From Actinomycetes bacterium (GTDB taxonomy: Bacteria > Actinomycetota > Acidimicrobiia > Acidimicrobiales > Acidimicrobilacustridaceae): DNA of 64,000 nucleotides. A model generated the notes under the pieces. That model did no database searches and was not told the origin of the DNA. It saw only the letters and a list, made by a program, of their open reading frames with translations. The DNA lies in assembly GCA_029782145.1 (NCBI GenBank), contig JAKOVH010000030.1, forward strand, positions 1 through 64,000, given 5' to 3'. The position numbers and the translations under genes are program-made. Position 1 is the stretch's first letter. Every line of letters starts with the position of its first letter. Shown here one piece after another: positions 60,707 through 64,000 of this stretch.

Positions 60707-62842
60707 TCAGGGATGGCGGCGATGGCGACCGCGCGGCGCGTCGATCCCTCGGGGGCCACCGTGGGCCAGCTCAACACCGGGGGGCAGCCCTTCGACGACC
60801 ACCGACCCGTCGACTGCGACCGACACGCGGGTGCCGGCCAGCGCCAGGCCGGCGACGACGAAGCTGCCGTCGAGGCCCTGGGGTGCGGCCTCGACGTGCA
60901 CCACCCCCGAGGGGATGTCGGGCTCGAGCCCCAAGGTGGCGCGCAACAGCAGCAGCGGCGCGGCCGACGCCCACGCCTGGGGCGAGCACGACGCCGGGTA
61001 GGGCACCGGGGTGGGGAACTCGGCGGCGGACAGGCCGGCGAACAGCTCGGGCAGGCGCCCGCCCAGTGCGTCGGCCGCTCGCAGCAGCCCTCGACCCACG
61101 AGGGCCGCCTCCTCGGCGAAGCCGGCGCGGCGCAGGCCGGCGACGCAGATGGCGGTGTCGTGGGGCCACACCGACCCGTTGTGGTAGCTGAGCGGGTTGT
61201 AGTGGCCCATCGTGGTGGCCAGCGTGCGGATGCCCCAACCGCTGAACATCTCCTCCGAGCTCAGCCACCGGGCGACCGAGGCGGCCTGGGCGTGGTCGTC
61301 GACGATGCCGGTCCACAGGCAGTGCCCCATGTTCGACGCCACGGCGTCGATCTGGCGCTTGTCGCCGTCGAGCCCGAGGGCGACGGCGCCCACGTCGGCC
61401 ATCCAGAAGTCGCGCCGGAACCGCTCCTGCAGCTCACGGGCGCGCCCGGCACGCTCGGCGGCGAGGTCGCGCCGGCCGGTCGCCGCAGCCAGCGCGGCCC
61501 CGCCCAGCCAGGCCGCGTAGGCGTACCCCTGCACCTCGGCGAGGGCGATCGGGCCCTGCGGCAGGGAGCCGTCGCGGAACGAGATGCCGTCGAAGGAGTC
61601 CTTCCAGCCCTGGTTGCGCAGCGATGCCGGCCCGGCGGGCTGGTACTCGACGTAGCCGTCGCCGTCGCCGTCACCAGGGCCGGCCATCCACCCGAGGGCG
61701 GCGTCGACGGCGGGGAGCAGGCCCACGAGCTGCTCCAACGGGGTGCCCCAGCGCCACAGCTCGTGCACGAGCATCACGAACAGCGGGGTGGCGTCGGCGG
61801 TGCCGTAGTAGATCTGCCCGTGCTCGAGCGAGATCGACGAGCCGGTGCCGTGGCGGACCTCGTGGAGGATCCGACCGGGCTCCTCGTCGGTCTCGGCGAC
61901 CGTCTCGGTGCCCTGCAGCCGGGCCAGCGCCCGGGCCGTGCCCAGCCCCAGGGAGGGGTCGAGGGGCAGGGCCATCATCGAGGTGAGGATGGAGTCGCGG
62001 CCGAAGAGGGTCATGAACCACGGCGCCCCGGCCGCCACGAGCGGCTCGTCGGGGTGGGCGGGGTCGTGGATCCGCAGGGCGCCGAGGTCCTCGATCGAGC
62101 GCTGGCCGGTCGCGACCAGGCCGGGGATGTCGGAGCGGATCGTGGGGGCCAGCTGTCGCCACCCCGCCGTGTGCTCGGCCGGGAGCGTCCGGTCGGCCGG
62201 GCTGTCGCAGCGGAACAGCGGTTCGACGATGTCGCCGTCGCGCACGGCGGCGACGTCGAGGCACACCTCGCGGCGGTCGTGGGCGGCGAGGTCGAGCTCC
62301 CAGGTGACGGTGCCGTCGTGGTGGGCGACGGCGCCCTCGCCGAGGTGCACCAGCAGGCCTCGCCGGCGGCCCGGGCCACCGATCACCAGGCCCTGGGGTG
62401 TGACCGAGCAGGGCCGGGGCCTGCCGTCGGCTCGGCCCTCCTTGACCGCGAAGATGTCGGCGAGGTCGGCGGCGAAGGCCACGCCCAGCACGAGCGAGCG
62501 GCGCGACGGTTCGAGGTTGCGGGCGCAGAGGTCGAGGCGCACACCGCGTCCCACCCGCAGGCGGCGCTCGAGCAGCACCCCGCGGTCGTGGGTGCGGGAG
62601 ATGAACCGGCCCTGGTAGGGCTCGTCGGTGGCCGTCGCCAGGGGCTCCGGCGCCACGCCGTCGATCGTGACCTCGAGGCGCGAGCAGATGCGGGTGTCGG
62701 CCACGAACACCCCGCTGGTCGGGGTGTCGTCACGGATGTCACCCGACTCGGCGCAGATCACGAAGCTCGTCCCGTGCACGAGGGTGACGGCGGCGTCGGG
62801 GATGCGCTGGCTCTCCTCGGTGAAGGTGCGCCCGTGGGCCAT
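60707..62842 (-). CDS. Amylo-alpha-1,6-glucosidase / glycogen-debranching family protein
   Basis: This 711-residue protein has an N-terminal beta-sandwich of the GDE_N_bis type (VTLVHGTSFVICAESGDI, TSGVFVADTRICSRLEVTIDG). A C-terminal (alpha/alpha)6 barrel follows (GAPWFMTLFGRDSILTS, EHGQIYYGTADATPLFVML, QGWKDSFDGISFRDG, HYNPLSYHNGSVWPHDTA). The WxDxxD-like and YHNGSVWPHDTA motifs fit debranching enzymes acting on alpha-1,6 branches; the natural polymer could be glycogen or a related glucan. ATG 62842 is 5 nt after the glycosyltransferase stop, so both form an operon. Confidence 0.88.
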   Translation of the reverse strand: MAHGRTFTEESQRIPDAAVTLVHGTSFVICAESGDIRDDTPTSGVFVADTRICSRLEVTIDGVAPEPLATATDEPYQGRFISRTHDRGVLLERRLRVGRGVRLDLCARNLEPSRRSLVLGVAFAADLADIFAVKEGRADGRPRPCSVTPQGLVIGGPGRRRGLLVHLGEGAVAHHDGTVTWELDLAAHDRREVCLDVAAVRDGDIVEPLFRCDSPADRTLPAEHTAGWRQLAPTIRSDIPGLVATGQRSIEDLGALRIHDPAHPDEPLVAAGAPWFMTLFGRDSILTSMMALPLDPSLGLGTARALARLQGTETVAETDEEPGRILHEVRHGTGSSISLEHGQIYYGTADATPLFVMLVHELWRWGTPLEQLVGLLPAVDAALGWMAGPGDGDGDGYVEYQPAGPASLRNQGWKDSFDGISFRDGSLPQGPIALAEVQGYAYAAWLGGAALAAATGRRDLAAERAGRARELQERFRRDFWMADVGAVALGLDGDKRQIDAVASNMGHCLWTGIVDDHAQAASVARWLSSEEMFSGWGIRTLATTMGHYNPLSYHNGSVWPHDTAICVAGLRRAGFAEEAALVGRGLLRAADALGGRLPELFAGLSAAEFPTPVPYPASCSPQAWASAAPLLLLRATLGLEPDIPSGVVHVEAAPQGLDGSFVVAGLALAGTRVSVAVDGSVVVEGLPPGVELAHGGPRGIDAPRGRHRRHP

Positions 62843-62847
62843 CAGCG

Positions 62848-63888
62848 CTAGGCGGCGGCGAGTGAGCAGTCGCCCGCGAGCACCCGGCCGTAGAGCTGCA
62901 GGTGGTCCTCGACCATGCGGGTGGTCGAGAACCGGGTACGGGCCGCCTCCCGGCAGACCCGGCGGTCGACGTCGCCGACCCGGGCGAGGGCGGCCACCAG
63001 CTGCTCCTCGGTGGCTGCCACGAAGCCGGTCGTGGCGTCCTCGACGATCTCGGGCACCGAGCCGTGCGGGGTGGCCACCACCGGGGTGCCGCAGGCCAAG
63101 GCCTCGATCATCACCATCCCGAACGGCTCGGGCCACCGCAGCGGGTTCAGCAGGCAGCGGGCGCGGCCGAGCAGCTCCAGCTTCTCGGCCCCGCCGACCT
63201 CGCCCAGGTACCGGACGTCGGGTCCGAGCAGTGGCGCGATCTTCTCCTCGAAGTAGGCGCGCTCCATCGGCTCCTTCATCTTGGCGGCGACGACGAGGGG
63301 CGTCCCTGCGGCCCGGGCCACGCGGATCGCCACGTCGACCCCCTTGTCCGGGCACATGCGGCCGAGGAACAGCGCATAGCCGCCCTGCCCGTCGCCGAAG
63401 GGTCGCTGCTCGACGTCGATGCCGTGGTGGATGACCTGCGCGACGGGGATGTCGCCCGCGGTCCGGGCCTGGTGCTCGGAGATGGCGATCACCGGCACCC
63501 GCGGGGCCATCTCCCGGTAGATGTCGAGCAGCGCACCCTCGAAGGGCCCGTGGTTGGTGGTGACGATCGGGATGCCGGCCTGCAGGCCGATGAGCGGTCC
63601 GCAGACCGTGTGGTCGTGCACGATCTCGGCACCCCAGTCGTGGGCCGCCTGGTAGCCCCGCAGCACGTGCTGCACCTCGATCACCGGGTCGCGCTGGGCG
63701 GTGCCGGGTGCCGTCTCGACGACCCATGTGCGGGCCACCGGGCACGTGCTGTCACCGGTGGTGTGCAGCAGCACCTCGTGGCCGGCGCGGGTGAGGCCCC
63801 GGGCCAGCTCGTCGAGCACGGTCTCGGTCCCCCCGTAGGCCGGCGGAGGGACGGCGACCCACGGTGGAGCGATGAGCGCGATGCGCAT
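62848..63888 (-). CDS. GT4-family glycosyltransferase
   Basis: This 346-residue retaining glycosyltransferase has a GT-B fold. It begins MRIALIAPPWVAVPPPAYGGTE (Rossmann domain with the GGTE loop) and has IVHDHT, AISEHQ and FLGRMCPDKGVDVAI. The nucleotide-binding motif is PEPFGMVMIEALACGTPVVA. Neighbourhood with the debranching enzyme suggests an alpha-glucan or storage/compatible-carbohydrate role; the donor and acceptor cannot be read from sequence. ATG 63888 is followed by the canonical N terminus. Confidence 0.9.
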   Translation of the reverse strand: MRIALIAPPWVAVPPPAYGGTETVLDELARGLTRAGHEVLLHTTGDSTCPVARTWVVETAPGTAQRDPVIEVQHVLRGYQAAHDWGAEIVHDHTVCGPLIGLQAGIPIVTTNHGPFEGALLDIYREMAPRVPVIAISEHQARTAGDIPVAQVIHHGIDVEQRPFGDGQGGYALFLGRMCPDKGVDVAIRVARAAGTPLVVAAKMKEPMERAYFEEKIAPLLGPDVRYLGEVGGAEKLELLGRARCLLNPLRWPEPFGMVMIEALACGTPVVATPHGSVPEIVEDATTGFVAATEEQLVAALARVGDVDRRVCREAARTRFSTTRMVEDHLQLYGRVLAGDCSLAAA

Positions 63889-63971
63889 GGTGCCCTCGAT
63901 TGTCGTGTCGTTGCGTCCACCTCCGTCTGTACCCCCGCTCGTCGGCGAGTGGCACCGGAACTTCGGCGTCC

Positions 63972-63977
63972 TACGCT
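63972..63977 (+). promoter_or_regulatory. -10 hexamer TACGCT at the right edge
   Basis: TACGCT is 7 nt before GTG 63985, the same leaderless spacing as elsewhere in the window. Confidence 0.35.
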
Positions 63978-63984
63978 CCGAGTC

Positions 63985-64000
63985 GTGGACGAGGCGGCCC
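63985..64000 (+). CDS. Probable first codons of a gene running off the window
   Basis: GTG GAC GAG GCG GCC follows a TACGCT box at 7 nt and is divergent from the glycosyltransferase. Only five codons are visible, so no product can be given. Confidence 0.3.

Overview
This is a very GC-rich stretch of chromosome with dense, short-gapped genes and heavy GTG/TTG start and TGA stop usage. The gene order is that of an actinobacterium (Actinomycetota). An Acidimicrobiia-type organism (Iamia or Ilumatobacter relatives) is my inference, not something the sequence proves. Supporting features are a class II (B12-dependent) ribonucleotide reductase with NrdR, LexA next to a LysM membrane protein, a DUF222/HNH protein, BioB followed by a BsaP-like protein, and many apparently leaderless genes. 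I see no prophage, insertion sequence, CRISPR array, rRNA or tRNA.

Layout. 1-13.4 kb: the conserved nusA-infB-ylxP-rbfA-truB-ribF and rpsO-pnp-M16 peptidase-dapB block. It lacks ylxR and is interrupted by an inverted sulfotransferase gene. 13.4-22.4 kb: a lipoprotein, an ECF sigma/anti-sigma pair, a VTT-type membrane protein, an acyl-CoA ligase, SURF1, two tandem TetR regulators, a diiron ferritin-like protein and dapA. 22.4-37.5 kb: RNase J, bioB-bsaP, a secreted lipase, ftsK, a DyP peroxidase, a Nudix hydrolase, a PAP2 phosphatase, an SRPBCC protein, rimO-pgsA-ltrA-cinA and thpR. 37.5-49.7 kb: msrB, recA, miaB-miaA-dapF-hflX, dapC, a DUF222/HNH protein, a proline-rich membrane protein, dapD and dapE. 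49.8-56.2 kb: lexA facing a LysM protein across a four-box SOS region, nrdR, a RibD-C-like reductase, a 600-bp regulatory region, nrdJ and a PIN-toxin remnant. 56.2-64 kb: a frameshifted rtcB facing archease, a two-component system, a small Cys-rich protein, a glycogen-debranching enzyme with a GT4 glycosyltransferase, and the probable first codons of a further gene at the right edge.

How the parts fit. The left block is the translation and RNA-metabolism operon. dapA, dapB, dapC, dapD, dapE and dapF together give the whole succinylase route from aspartate semialdehyde to meso-diaminopimelate. recA, lexA and the LysM gene carry GAAC-N4-GTTC operators placed on recognisable promoters, so they form a local SOS regulon; the LysM protein is in the position of the YneA/ChiZ/DivS division inhibitors. 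nrdR and nrdJ form a dNTP-supply unit with two NrdR-box-like sites 42 bp apart.

The most striking window-wide pattern is a TANNNT -10 hexamer 5-10 nt before the start codon of many genes, as expected for leaderless transcription. In four cases the stop codon of the upstream gene forms the first three bases of that hexamer. Other points of interest are DapF with Ser in place of a catalytic Cys, a one-base deletion that removes the catalytic histidine region from rtcB, and a 113-nt inverted-repeat element upstream of nrdJ. I did not find a clearly new defence or mobile system.
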